A stretch of DNA of 20,470 nt from Polymyxa betae (GCA_003693705.1 RBZT01000213.1:1-20470); one strand, 5' to 3'. Shown: positions 1-8,380, counted from the first letter of the stretch. The notes: generated from the letters alone by a model not told the origin. Numbers and translations are program-made.

Positions 1-216
1 TAAAATGAGGACATATTTTGAGGAGGGGAGTGTATCAGATTTATTAAAATAATAATATAAAATTCTGAATTCCCAAAAAAACAGCGTACGCAGTTTGACG
101 AACTGCGCACGCAATGGCTCCTGATGACGGACGCATAAATCTGATGCATAACAAAGATGCGAACCTGATGGAAGTATGACGACGTACCTTAATATTAATA
201 GGCTCGACCCCCGAGA

Positions 217-241
217 GGTCCGTACGGATGCCGTACGGACC
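217..241. repeat. Perfect hairpin, 11-bp arms, 3-nt loop
   Basis: The arm GGTCCGTACGG at 217-227 is followed by ATG and then its exact reverse complement at 231-241. The arms are GC-rich in an AT-rich setting. Nothing around it identifies a function. Apart from this hairpin I see no supported feature in bases 1-312. Confidence 0.7.
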
Positions 242-312
242 GAGCTGGATTTGGGTCCTGGGATTCGAGCTGGAATAAATCAGAGTTGATAACGAGCTGT
301 AATTCGTGTGTG

Positions 313-854
313 TCAATTTAGTAGCGTATCGCGATTGGAGGATCCGCTCCAAACGGCCCCGGTTTTCAAAATTTCGAAATTCTCTCGCAGTTTTAATGGT
401 TTTTCGTTGTAAGGAGACCGTCGGTTTGCACCAATAGGCGCACATTTAGGTTTTTCACCGAAAAAATAAAGTCCGTCGGTGCAGGCCAAAATATGCGCAG
501 TCAGAAAAGTCCGGTGACGGCGCATTTCATTTTGGACATGGTACAAATCATCCACGTGCGGTGCGGCCTACTTCAATCGTTTGGCATGCCACGAACACGA
601 AAGCGTTTCGCTCACCTGGCTCGAATGAACGTGGCAAGAAATATCAGGGCTTCTGAGGGCGGCGTCGCTGCTGCTATTATTGCGAATTTGATTTCATTGC
701 AATGTTTTGGGGTGCTGTTAAACTCTACACACGTTTGCATTGCAATTTTTCTTTTAAAGGTTTGGTCAAAATTACACTTTGCTTTATCTTCTGTTTCCAT
801 TATCCAGATTCGCCGATTTGCTCGAAAATGCTTTAGGTTGGAAATTTTTGGCAT
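313..854 (-). pseudogene. Candidate two-exon gene or gene relic, unknown product
   Basis: The upstream exon begins at an ATG at 854 and reads 80 codons, including METEDKAKCNF, down to about 616. There it meets a good donor (GTGAGC, first base 615), and a good acceptor follows 48 nt on (AG ending at 568). That intron length matches those of the firmer genes here. Downstream an open frame runs to a TGA at 313 (about 85 codons, containing VDDLYHVQNEMRRHR and GTNxR-like basic stretches). The splice phase does not join the two frames: the donor is phase 2 and the good downstream frame needs phase 0. So either the junction differs or an indel has broken the gene. Codon composition looks coding on this strand. 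No domain recognised. The plus-strand ORF across 493-891 has a less protein-like composition and I treat it as a shadow. Confidence 0.35.
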
Positions 855-894
855 AATGATATTTGTTTGCTTAACTGTTCATTACTTTTGATCT

Positions 895-993
895 ATGGAT
901 GCATATCGGGAGAAAATGGAGAGTTTAACAGTTAAAGATTTGGAGCGTGCTGTCCGCAAGTTCAAAAGTCACCGAACGAATCCGTTGTGGTGA
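895..993 (+). CDS. Very small ORF, 32 aa, coding-like composition
   Basis: An ATG at 895 opens a 32-codon frame ending in TGA at 991-993. It encodes a charged, helix-prone peptide (contains KDLERAVRKFKSHR). It lies about 80 bases upstream of the DDE transposase relic. It could be a detached exon of that relic or chance. No family recognised. Confidence 0.2.
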   Translation: MDAYREKMESLTVKDLERAVRKFKSHRTNPLW

Positions 994-1070
994 TATAGAG
1001 AGAACTTTTAGATAAAAACTGGGATTTTGCGATCGCAATTTTTAATGCGCACTCACGCAAAATGTTTTTT

Positions 1071-1429
1071 GCGAACGCACTTTTGGATTCAGTTTGCACC
1101 ATCCCGGTCAGTTTATGACTGTTAAAATGTCCGCGACGGTATATGCAAAAATGTACATTTCGTTACCTTGACATTGTTTTCAGGCCGAAGTCATTGTGGC
1201 TGGTTATACCTCCAAGCTGCAGGTACTTGATGTAGGTATTAACCGACCGTTTAAATTCCACTTTCAACAGAAGCATACCGAGTGTCTTATCAATCGGACA
1301 GCGCCGAATGAGAAACCTCGTCGGCAGGACATCGCTCACTGGGCGTTGTACGCCTGGAGCCAGGTATCGACTGCCGCAATTGTTAACACATGGAACCATG
1401 TGGGAATTAAGGCTGCCTCACAAGAGTGA
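1071..1429 (+). pseudogene. DDE_1 (pogo/Tigger/Fot1-like) transposase fragment
   Basis: The frame from 1184 contains AGYTSKLQVLDVGINRPFK, followed by a pattern of R-x-D-(I)-x-x-W-x-x-x-A-W and a final WNHVGI. This matches the C-terminal half of the DDE superfamily endonuclease domain of pogo/Tigger-type cut-and-paste transposases, whose family pattern is a P-x-G-x-T-S-x-L-Q-P-L-D-V-x-x-N-x-P-F-K block. A phase-0 GT-AG intron of 45 nt fits at 1139-1183 and joins a preceding piece with MTVKMSAT. About 50 bases further up, LLDS (1080-1091) resembles the second catalytic Asp block but is in another frame, so at least one frameshift separates them. The catalytic core upstream is missing. Dead transposon relic. 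The family is confident and the exact borders are not. Confidence 0.75.
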
Positions 1430-1438
1430 CAGTGTTTT

Positions 1439-1681
1439 TTATTCTAATAAAGGAATAGCATCCAGGATCACGCACCACGCCATTCCACAATTTCGGGCAT
1501 CTTTTCGACGTTTGTGGGAATTATCGGAAATGGAATATAATTCTACCACCTGAGCGAACTTCCCAACAAATCGCTCGCGAATAGGCATGCAGCTCTTGGG
1601 GAGGAATGCGACACGACAAGATTCGTTACCGCTGATTACTGCATGGGCGGCCACTGCTTCTTCGATTAAACCATTCCCTAG
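1439..1681 (-). CDS. Open frame with coding character, unknown product
   Basis: On the minus strand a frame is open from just after a TAA near 1684 to a TAG at 1439, about 80 codons, with no good ATG near its beginning. It reads a balanced, protein-like composition with GNESCRVAFLPKSCMPIRER and FAQVVELYSISDNSHKRR. First codon positions are G-rich, as expected for real coding DNA. The plus-strand frames over the same bases are less convincing. It could be an internal exon or a relic of a transposon-borne domain. I do not recognise the family. Confidence 0.35.
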   Translation of the reverse strand, partial: LGNGLIEEAVAAHAVISGNESCRVAFLPKSCMPIRERFVGKFAQVVELYSISDNSHKRRKDARNCGMAWCVILDAIPLLE

Positions 1682-1743
1682 TTAAGAGAATCGTGTAAAC
1701 AGGGGTTAATGCTTATAGAAAAAAATTGGAACAGCTACTCTCA

Positions 1744-2049
1744 ATGACTGTGAATTTGAACCGCAACAGCGTGCCGACACCGACTACCACCCCACAGGCC
1801 TCATGCAGCTCACACGAGCGCCCATTCTCAGGCTTTCGAAGGCCAACGAACTCAGCGTTGGCTTGCGACATTTTTCCTCTCTTTGCACCGACGATAGAGA
1901 TGCTGAAATTCCGTAACGAGCGCAATAAAAATGTGCACCATTGGGGCTATTTGGGCAAAGGGGTTATTCCGGCAAGAATTACGGTAAAGAAAGAGAGGCA
2001 GAAGAAAACATTGATCAAGCGACCAGTGGAGCAAATCATGCCGAAATGA
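1744..2049 (+). CDS. Uncertain ORF, 101 aa
   Basis: The ATG at 1744 opens 101 codons to a TGA at 2047. The N-terminal half is Ser/Thr/Pro-rich and the C-terminal end is very basic (ITVKKERQKKTLIKRP). It follows the DDE transposase relic by about 300 bases and could be its eroded C-terminal region or unrelated. An overlapping frame (1941-2150) also reads a basic peptide, so the choice of frame is uncertain. Confidence 0.2.
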   Translation: MTVNLNRNSVPTPTTTPQASCSSHERPFSGFRRPTNSALACDIFPLFAPTIEMLKFRNERNKNVHHWGYLGKGVIPARITVKKERQKKTLIKRPVEQIMPK

Positions 2050-2201
2050 CCCTGGGGCCAGGAACGGGTGGGGTAGGGCAGAATCCTGGGCGTCGTCGGA
2101 AAAATCAGAGCGCGACCCGATACAGGATAACAGCCAAAAATTACAAATAGTTGTAACTTGTAGACTGGAAATCCAACTGGATTGTAAAACTCTCTTCCAT
2201 C

Positions 2202-2348
2202 ATGCTGCCGCCAGGAATTCGAGTAGCTTTTGGAGGCTCGTCATGTTTTCATCCAGGTGATAATGGGTTACTTTGGGATCAGATTTTGCTCCAGAATGAA
2301 CTGTTTCCTCTTAGGGACTATGGCACTCCTTCTTTGAAACATTTTTAA
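2202..2348 (+). CDS. Small ORF, 48 aa, coding-like
   Basis: ATG at 2202 to TAA at 2346-2348. The peptide has a well-mixed composition (for example GIRVAFGGSSCFHPGDNG and LLQNELFPLRDYG), better than expected from random AT-rich sequence. No partner exon was resolved and no family recognised. It may be a fragment of a decayed gene. Confidence 0.3.
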   Translation: MLPPGIRVAFGGSSCFHPGDNGLLWDQILLQNELFPLRDYGTPSLKHF

Positions 2349-3106
2349 GTCCATAAGACTAACAAGACGTCTCAGGAATAAGTTTCTAATCACATGTTAC
2401 AATGGTGATGAATGTCGTCAGGTATGGTGGCGTCAAACCGTCCTGGCCTCAAAGCTCACCCTGCTGAACTCCGGGAAGCTTCGCTGTAATTATCGGGCAA
2501 TGGCCGCAAATTTGGTCGACATTCAGGGAGGCAGAGCGGCGGGGCACGGAGCGGATTGGAGAGAGAGAGACGGAGGCGAGCGGTGAGAGGATCGGAGCGG
2601 AGCGCAGGTGTGGGCAAACCTCTGAATTTTGGAATTGATCGGAATAAACCCGAGAGGGGCGCCGTTCCTCACCATTCATAATTGGGAGCCGGGACCCGCT
2701 CCCCTATTAGGATGTCAGCTGGTGTGCAGCCCACTGCGCAGCCCCTCGGGGCGACTGCGCGTACTGTCATGCTCAGGGTGCATGACTGATGACATTTAAT
2801 AGTAGTCGCTGGTCCCTCAGGGCCTTGTCGATCTCTCTGCCATCGAATTCGCTCTGCGTCTGGGGAAGCCATCTTAACCCCCAACGGCCAACATACCGTA
2901 TTCGGATTTGGACGCGTCCAGTACCTTTGGGACAATATAAAAAATTGATGCAAAATCCGTGGCAGAAATGACAGTCTAGCAATAGTTGAGCATCTGGAGA
3001 AATTTAGGGTTTAGGTTTCGCGTCAAGCACGCAAGCCAGCAATGTTTTTCACTGTCGCACAGCAATCAGTGAAGCCACACCGCAGGGCCTTGATTGCGGT
3101 CCTCCA
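2349..3106. other. Region without a supported gene; purine-rich block inside
   Basis: No convincing gene. 2521-2612 is a strikingly purine-rich plus-strand block with repeated GAGCGG/GGAGCGG units and a GAGAGAGAGA run. 3004-3016 carries two TTTAGGG-like units. Minus-strand frames across 2669-2982 are open for up to 94 codons but have mixed composition and no recognisable domain, so I do not call them. Confidence 0.5.
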
Positions 3107-3112
3107 ATGCTA

Positions 3113-3439
3113 TCAGCTGAGCATGCCATGCTTTGCCTGATCTGCGCCTATGATCGCTTCGAGTTGATGCCGCCGGCAGCCTCGATCGTGAGTCCGCAAT
3201 TTCAAGCCGAGCTCGATATCATCACGTTCCAATTCATCCCACCTCAATCGATCCGTGTATTGAAATTCTTGATGTCCTTCTACAATTTCCAGTACGGCCA
3301 TGCAGTAGTTGGTCCGAATCGTGAACTTTGTCGTAATGGTGACGGCCGCGAGAACCTGAACGCCGTCTCCCCAAAAGCAAACGCTGATACACCAGCCTGA
3401 TCCAGGTCGTACTGACCCCCGTCTGATTCGCCTGCGCCT
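3113..3439 (-). CDS. Probable coding remnant or exon, unknown product
   Basis: A minus-strand frame is open from 3439 to a TGA at 3113, 108 codons. It begins with an Arg-rich stretch (RRRIRRG), continues with hydrophobic and Thr-rich sequence (VTITTKFTIRTNYCMAVLEI), and ends acidic then basic (RWDELERDDIELGLK). The only in-frame ATG is internal, at 3301, so an upstream exon or a lost start is likely. First codon positions are strongly G-rich. The opposite strand has an ATG-started 97-codon frame at 3107-3400 that also looks plausible, so the strand is not certain. Family not recognised. Confidence 0.35.
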   Translation of the reverse strand, partial: RRRRIRRGSVRPGSGWCISVCFWGDGVQVLAAVTITTKFTIRTNYCMAVLEIVEGHQEFQYTDRLRWDELERDDIELGLKLRTHDRGCRRHQLEAIIGADQAKHGMLS

Positions 3440-3487
3440 TCATCATCTGCATATTGTGAGATATAGTTCAACTTTAAACCATTTATG

Positions 3488-4605
3488 TCATAATGTTACA
3501 CAATTATCTACAGATACATTTGTAGGGTTCATCACGACTTGAGAGTTGTGAAGATGTTCTGTATTAAGTACGGATCGGTCTCGGCGCTGTATATACAGCA
3601 AGAAGCCGATGGCTGCCACCCAGACGGCCCAGAGAACCAGTAAGGGATGGGCAACGCTACCCGGCAGGATATGTTCGCATAGTAACGGGATCACATAGGC
3701 TGGAATATAGTGCAGTGCGAAGAGCACCAGATTGAATATGACACGGATTATGCATTTCTGGCCAGGGTTTAGGGTTTGATTAGGAAACGCGCTGTCATTA
3801 CGTACCTTTATGTCTCGGGTAGTGACCCCAATAATGCAGTAGACAATATAGAGGATATAGAGGGATATAAGAATGATACTGGCAATATCTGGTATAGTAT
3901 GTGTGATCCATAAAGGGAGAACTATAAAAGGAAGCAAATCAAACAGCACTGCAACAGTCGTCGGGATATTAGGCTATCAACAAATCAGCATGAAAGTGAC
4001 CTTAATAAAATGCCAAAAACAACAAAAACTGGAATTCTTGAAGCTCAATTTGCAAAGATTTTGGTAAATCCAGAGAGCAGTGACGAGCAAAGAGTGGATT
4101 GAATAATCGGTACGCACAAGATTTACTAAAAGTTGATCTGGAAGCGGGACCTCCTGTGAGCAATTAATACCGCTGTATCAAGCCCATAGAATATCTTCGT
4201 AGATTTACCTGGCCAAAAAGTGGTTCTAGAAGGTCCGATGATGTCTATCATAAACCGATTTAGAAGTAGTCCAATATGACATCAAATAAGCATGAACCTG
4301 ATGGAGGAGTCCGGGTGATTGATGATCCCGCAAATTTTGACGATATTCAATACTAAGATCGATCAGGTTCTTGTACGACCACCGCTCTAAATCACGCCCT
4401 GACCAGACACGGAAAAACACCGTCACCAAAATCTGAATGCGAAAAAAGCCACGAAAATCAGCCTCTAAAATACCTGATATCTGATCAAAAAGTTCAACGG
4501 GCTCAAGACGAGAGAACTCCTCATTGTCTGGGCCAGTACGTCCTGCAGCCACACCAACAACAGGATGGCGCGGACCAGCACGTGTGCTTTCGGTTCAAGC
4601 GGCAT
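3488..4605 (-). CDS. Six-exon secretory multi-pass membrane protein, 279 aa
   Basis: Exons (minus strand): 4605-4474, 4432-4298, 4244-4209, 4153-4030, 3948-3806, 3757-3488. The introns are 41, 53, 55, 81 and 48 nt, all GT-AG, and phases join without a stop to give 840 nt. The start ATG (4605) opens a signal-type N-terminus with hydrophobic core VLVRAILLLVWLQDVLA (residues about 9-25). A roughly 90-residue polar region follows. Then come hydrophobic helices around residues 117-130, 143-160, 166-184, 192-217 and 224-245, and a polar tail with NPTN and NVS. Predicted to insert in the ER or another endomembrane. The last intron (3758-3805) has a perfect GTACGT donor and carries a telomere-like CCCTAAACCCT tract; it is 48 nt without a stop, so retained reading is also open. 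Intron 4 could alternatively be 56 nt long, but that acceptor brings a stop. Family not recognised. Confidence 0.7.
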
Positions 4606-4614
4606 TCGACCCGG

Positions 4615-5046
4615 ATGATGGGTGCGAGTGAGGAACGGTTTGGCACGGCTTCATACAAAAGCCGTGCGCAGCCCCTTCCTTTGTCGTCCGCCGCCGATTT
4701 GTGCGACAATCTCGCCTCACATTGGCCGACGAGGAGGGGCATGTTTTCCAGGTTTCGTGGGAGGACGCTTCCAGCCCAGAAAGAGACCGCATGAGGATCG
4801 AACATGCGGAAGCAGCATGGGCATACTGCCCCCGGAATTGCATCCCTGCGGATGAAATCCATAATAGCAATGATATTGACGTTTCGAAGGCAGGCGATTA
4901 TCATATCTATTCATTTGCTTAGAGCGATGAAGGCTCACGAATATTTGCGAATAGATTTGGTGAAAATTCGCGTCATTATCCCTGACGAATTCGATTCTCT
5001 TGATTCCGCTAGACCGGGTACACAAAATTATGTAGCAATAAGCTAG
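4615..5046 (+). CDS. Unresolved GC-richer coding-like region
   Basis: Bases 4560-4860 are distinctly GC-rich. A plus-strand ATG at 4615 opens one frame (MMGASEERFG...) to 4794. A second plus frame, 4701-4922, is acidic and protein-like (LADEEGHVFQVSWEDASS, then DEIHNSNDIDVSKAGD). A possible acceptor at about 4921 leads into two further coding-like frames, of which one ends at 5046 with IIPDEFDSLDSARPG. I could not join these with consistent splice phases. The ATG at 4615 is only about 10 bases from the minus-strand start at 4605, which argues against two live divergent genes. It could be a decayed gene, or coding on the other strand. Confidence 0.25.
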
Positions 5047-5225
5047 AAAACTTTGATATGTAATTTGCTTGTTTTCGTAATGGAAGTGGTATCAGAAAAG
5101 AATCGAAGGTCTCCCAAGAATATCAAACGAAAATGCCCAGTGAGAAATGAGTTTCTGCGTTTATAATAAACCAGCGCACCTACCTCAATCAGAAACTTAT
5201 AGCATAAATTCCATAAAAACGTTCC

Positions 5226-5755
5226 CCCATGACCTTCACGAGGAGAATGAGCGTACGGGACTCTCGCGGATTCGTCAAATTCATTCCTTCAAGAGTTCAT
5301 GAGATGATCAAGCTCAGCAAGAATGGCGATTAAAAGGATCCAACATCATGAATGAAGGATTATTTCCCCGATGTAAAGGATAAATGGACGACTCGCGACC
5401 TACAAAAACTTGCACAAAAAACTGTCGACATACCTGCAAGCGGATGGTGATAATTTCTCGGATGCTAATACGTCTGATGCATGTAAATATTGGTTGGTAA
5501 GATCTTTAATTCAGAGTCCCGAGATCTATCTGGATGGTGAAATCCGTAAACGAGAGGTATTGTCAGTTCCATGGTGTTTTTGATGACAGCTATAATACAC
5601 AGGAACAGGCTGGTCGCTTCTCGTGCTCTGTGCCACCAGATTTTGAACGCCCAAATGTCGAACCTAATATGGTACTTTGTCTCTATAATCATTCGAGCTG
5701 GCCCACGCCCTGCACGCTTTCTGTCAAAACTTTATTTATCGTTTATGCGTGACAC
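5226..5755 (+). pseudogene. Degraded coding region, unknown family
   Basis: Three successive plus-strand stretches have coding composition but lie in different frames. The first starts near 5228 (HDLHEENERTGLSRIRQ) and ends in a TGA. The second runs about 5375-5577 (KLSTYLQADGDNFSDAN, then IYLDGEIRKREVLSVPW). The third is the frame ending at 5752 (FDDSYNTQEQAGRFSC, then PPDFERPNVEPN). The second and third meet with a +1 shift at about 5560, without an intron of normal length between them. This looks like one gene with frameshifts and stops. No domain recognised. The minus-strand ORF over 5465-5692 is a shadow. Confidence 0.4.
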
Positions 5756-5943
5756 ATAGACGAGATGAATTTGCAAGTTTCCTTTGCTTTTAATGGACTA
5801 CTAATTCGGTGCCTCGATAGCCCAAACTAACTATTTCGCCTCAGAACTGAACCAGTCCTGCACGACGTCCTGCAGATAAACATCCTGTTTGCTTTGCCTC
5901 TGTTGGCGTTAAAACTTTCGCTTTAAGTTTCATATTGTGCATA
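5756..5943 (+). other. Possible upstream intron or spacer
   Basis: This T-rich stretch ends in GTGCATAG immediately before the coding-like exon at 5944, as an intron 3' end would. A short open stretch at about 5842-5920 could be an upstream exon but I could not settle its frame. Nothing else seen. Confidence 0.25.
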
Positions 5944-6187
5944 GGGATCTGCAAGTGCTTTTCGTCAAAAGAAGGCTCTGGATGGTGCTGCAAACACAGT
6001 CATTCCGATGAGCAGCGGAACCTGTTCCGTAATTATAAGCCGTCATGTTTCACAGACTTCCCGCATTGACTACAAACGGCTCTCCTCTCTACCACCTGAT
6101 GAGCGAATTGTCAATGACGCTTCAGATTATAAAGCTTTGGAAACCTGTGTCAGCATAGCTAAGGTGTCAGACCATTGTTATTCCTAG
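5944..6187 (+). CDS. Candidate exon, about 80 codons, unknown product
   Basis: The frame is open from the TAG that ends an acceptor-like sequence at 5943 to TAG at 6185-6187. It contains an in-frame ATG at 6008. The peptide is well composed: FRQKKALDGAANTVIP before the ATG, then RIDYKRLSSLPPDERIVNDA and LETCVSIAK. GT at about 6164 could be a donor with only 24 nt to the next AG, shorter than the introns seen elsewhere. Another coding-like piece (DGLSLSTEPRSY) follows the stop in the same frame, suggesting a nonsense mutation or a missed splice. It may be part of the degraded gene just upstream. Confidence 0.35.
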
Positions 6188-6596
6188 GACGGATTGTCTT
6201 TGAGCACAGAGCCGCGCTCATATTTTCGAATTCGATAGTAACTGTGAGATTGGCGCATAAAACCCATGGCAGTTGACCTCTCATTAAAACAAATCGATTT
6301 ATGGTAGTTTTTTCTCTTTCGCAAAATCTTACAGTTACCTATACTGTATAACTCAAAAGTTGAAACTCTCTAGGTAGATTTCTATAAATCATGATTTTCA
6401 GCAATTATATGTTATAGGATGGTCTCTTTCAAATAGCATTTCAATGCGTCTTTTCTCAAATTTATTTTCGTTTCTGAAATATTTTATTGGGTTTGGCTTT
6501 TGACTTTAAAGTGAAACGACTTTCTATACGCATTCGGCATTTCTACCATCTATTTTAGAAATTGTTTGAATTATTATGGAACTATATGCACAACTC
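6188..6596. other. AT-rich spacer, nothing recognised
   Basis: About 400 bases of T-rich DNA between the candidate exon and the tandem 131-aa genes. I see no ORF of coding character, no RNA gene and no clear repeat before the boxes at 6597. Confidence 0.5.
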
Positions 6597-6660
6597 GGCG
6601 TTCATCGGAGTAGAATATATGTTCACCGATTTCCACAAATTGGGCGTTCATCGGAGTAGA
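6597..6660 (+). promoter_or_regulatory. Paired 18-bp boxes upstream of first 131-aa gene
   Basis: GGCGTTCATCGGAGTAGA occurs at 6597-6614 and again, identically, at 6643-6660, 46 bases apart start to start. The second box ends 52 bases before the ATG at 6713. The same pair recurs before the second gene copy. Conservation of two identical boxes in both copies suggests a promoter or other cis element, but this is inferred only from position and repetition. Confidence 0.5.
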
Positions 6661-6712
6661 ACTGATTGTTCCAGATAAATGCGTATGTAGAATTTCATAT
6701 ACATATTTAGAG

Positions 6713-7108
6713 ATGGAGGCGCGAGGGTTCCAGGACCTAAACTGCGATGAGAACCCCGAAGACGAGTCCACAATGGTGCGGATCGCGATTCGGTTCACGA
6801 ACGACACGACTCCTGCCGAAAGGTCGGCTGCTCTTACCACTATGCTGGCCTTCGCTGACACCAGCACTCGCCGGCCACTTCGCATTGTCAATGGACGCCC
6901 TGATGCTCACTTTCCAAGCCCCCTACCAGATCCAGGCGCTGGAGGGGAATGCGTTCTGCATTTCGCATCTGGAGTTCAGGCGGCCGAGTTTGAGCATTGG
7001 CTGGCGCGGCATGGACATCAGCATGGCGGCCTGCAATCCGCAGGACCCCGTCGGCACACATATGACATCATGATTGACAGCCATCCTTGGCATTCAGTCC
7101 ATACCTGA
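6713..7108 (+). CDS. Tandem-duplicated hypothetical protein, 131 aa, copy 1
   Basis: Single-exon frame from ATG at 6713 to TGA at 7106-7108. The acidic N-terminus (residues 1-21) leads to a conserved core starting MVRIAIRFTNDTTPAERSAA. A Pro/Gly loop with PDPGAG, a helix-like segment with VQAAEFEHWLARHG, and the end HTYDIMIDSHPWHSV follow. The second copy at 7420-7815 has the same start, length and stop. Over the 111 aligned codons from Met22 I count about 23 silent codon differences against about 15 amino-acid changes, far fewer replacements than neutrality would give, so both are or were under purifying selection in this frame. No signal peptide or membrane segment. Family not recognised. 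The long antisense ORF is a shadow. Confidence 0.7.
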   Translation: MEARGFQDLNCDENPEDESTMVRIAIRFTNDTTPAERSAALTTMLAFADTSTRRPLRIVNGRPDAHFPSPLPDPGAGGECVLHFASGVQAAEFEHWLARHGHQHGGLQSAGPRRHTYDIMIDSHPWHSVHT

Positions 7109-7302
7109 AGCCACTTCAATAACATACAGCAATTATGAAGAATTGCGATGCAAATTTGATTTTTACAAACTTTTATCAGGAGTTGAAGGCGGAAAACAGG
7201 TTGCATACCAACAGCAGCACTTTCCATAGGCATTTCTACCATCTTTTCTATTTTTTTTTCAAAAACATCAGTTCACCATGGATATTGGAATGTTATCAGT
7301 TC
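7109..7302. other. Spacer between the tandem copies
   Basis: AT-rich. The first approximately 55 bases after the stop resemble the bases after the second copy's stop (both carry CAGCAATTATGAA- or CAGCCATTATAATGAA-like sequence), so the duplication extends past the coding region. No gene seen. Confidence 0.5.
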
Positions 7303-7374
7303 GGCGTTCATCAGAGTTAGATAGTCTGTTCACCATGGCATTTTATCCACAAATTGGGCGTTCATCGGAGTAGA
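7303..7374 (+). promoter_or_regulatory. Paired boxes upstream of second 131-aa gene
   Basis: A diverged first box (GGCGTTCATCAGAGTTAGA) at 7303-7321 and an exact GGCGTTCATCGGAGTAGA at 7357-7374, the latter ending 45 bases before the ATG at 7420. The sequence between the boxes is also shared with copy 1 (GTTCACC and CCACAAATTGGGCG). The proximal box is unchanged while the distal one has drifted. Confidence 0.5.
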
Positions 7375-7419
7375 GCTATTTGCCCAGAAAATAGCCAAAA
7401 ATTTCACATATAATTCAAA

Positions 7420-7815
7420 ATGGAGGCGCGAGTGTCCCGGGAGCTTAACTGCGATGATAACCGCGAAGACGAATCCAAAATGGTGCGGATTGCGATTCGG
7501 TTCACGAACGACACGACTCCTGCCGAAAGATCGGCCGCTCTTACCACTATGCTGGCCATTGCTGATACCAGTACAAGCCGGCCGCTTCGTATTGTCAACG
7601 GACGACCCGATGCTCACTTCCCAAGTCCCCGACCAGATCCAGGCGCTGGTGCCGAATCCGCTCAGCATTTCGCATTTGGAGTTCAGGCGGCAAAATTCGA
7701 GCAGTGGCTGGCGCAGCATGGACTTCAGCAAGGCGGCCTGCAATCAGCAGGACCCCTTAGACACACGTATGACATCATGATTGATAGTCATCCTTGGCAT
7801 TCAGTTTATACATGA
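7420..7815 (+). CDS. Tandem-duplicated hypothetical protein, 131 aa, copy 2
   Basis: ATG at 7420 to TGA at 7813-7815, the same length as copy 1, 707 bases downstream in the same orientation. The core (MVRIAIRFTNDTTPAERSAA), the GRPDAHFPSP block and the end HTYDIMIDSHPWHSV are identical or nearly so. Most changes cluster in residues 80-115, where charged and His residues vary (AEFEHWLARHG becomes AKFEQWLAQHG). The unbroken frame and excess of silent differences indicate a functional protein pair. Function unknown. The conserved final block with three His and an Asp might bind metal or ligand, but this is speculation. Confidence 0.7.
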   Translation: MEARVSRELNCDDNREDESKMVRIAIRFTNDTTPAERSAALTTMLAIADTSTSRPLRIVNGRPDAHFPSPRPDPGAGAESAQHFAFGVQAAKFEQWLAQHGLQQGGLQSAGPLRHTYDIMIDSHPWHSVYT

Positions 7816-8007
7816 AGTCATTAATATGCAGCCATTATAATGAATTATGTCAATTGGATTTTTGGATTTCGATTTTTTGGAAAATGACGAAGAGTTGATA
7901 GCAGGTGCTGCTGCCAGCATCCATGTTTCAGATCCTAACCCACACAGCTCCATAATTATAACATGATTTTCATACAAGATGGAAAGTAAAAATCGCCACT
8001 TCCAATT

Positions 8008-8380
8008 ATGAGAACCGAACTTCGGCACAGGGTACTGACAACCGAAGACGTACGAAGTTATCATAGAGCGTGAACTAAAACAGGCTCTGAAAGCAGCCAA
8101 CAACCGGACGGCACCGGGACCAGACAAAATTTCTGAAAGAAATTTGAAATCAGCGAGCGAAACCCAGGATTTTTTTGGATCTAATATTATGCGCAATTAA
8201 CCATATAAAAACTGGGGACTACCCCACTGAACTCAAAACTGCTCGAATTGTCGCACTACCAAAAGACAAGCCAAGAGACTTTCGACCAATTAGTCTCCTT
8301 TCCAACATCTATAAAATCACTGAATACATAATCCAAACATTCCCATGGTTCGATAAATCCACTTTTCAATCTCAAGCATA
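8008..8380 (+). pseudogene. LINE (non-LTR) reverse transcriptase relic
   Basis: From ATG 8008 the text passes through frames without a single open reading. The frame from about 8053 reads ERELKQALKAANNRTAPGPD, the typical A-P-G-P-D block that opens LINE reverse transcriptase. After a frameshift near 8170 it reads YPTELKTARIVALPKDKP and then DFRPISLLSNIYKITE, which are conserved RT blocks 1-2 (L-P-K ... R-P-I-S-L-L-S). The catalytic YADD region and everything downstream are absent; the text ends in a TAA at 8379. It is a 5'- and 3'-truncated, frameshifted element. The RNase H relic at 13422-14457 has the same orientation and may come from the same family, but lies 5 kb away. Confidence 0.85.

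Noticed and set aside
44-445. 133-codon minus-strand ORF
   Set aside because: Arg/Ser-rich, no good start and overlaps a better coding-like frame in its upper part; looks like a chance open frame.
3873-4067. 64-codon plus-strand ORF
   Set aside because: Antisense to exons 4-5 of the 279-aa membrane-protein gene; low-complexity Lys/Gln composition.
6574-6891. 105-codon minus-strand ORF, and its counterpart at 7330-7743
   Set aside because: Antisense to the 131-aa genes. The shared STPMNAQF peptide simply reflects conserved DNA boxes; silent-site differences fit the plus frame.
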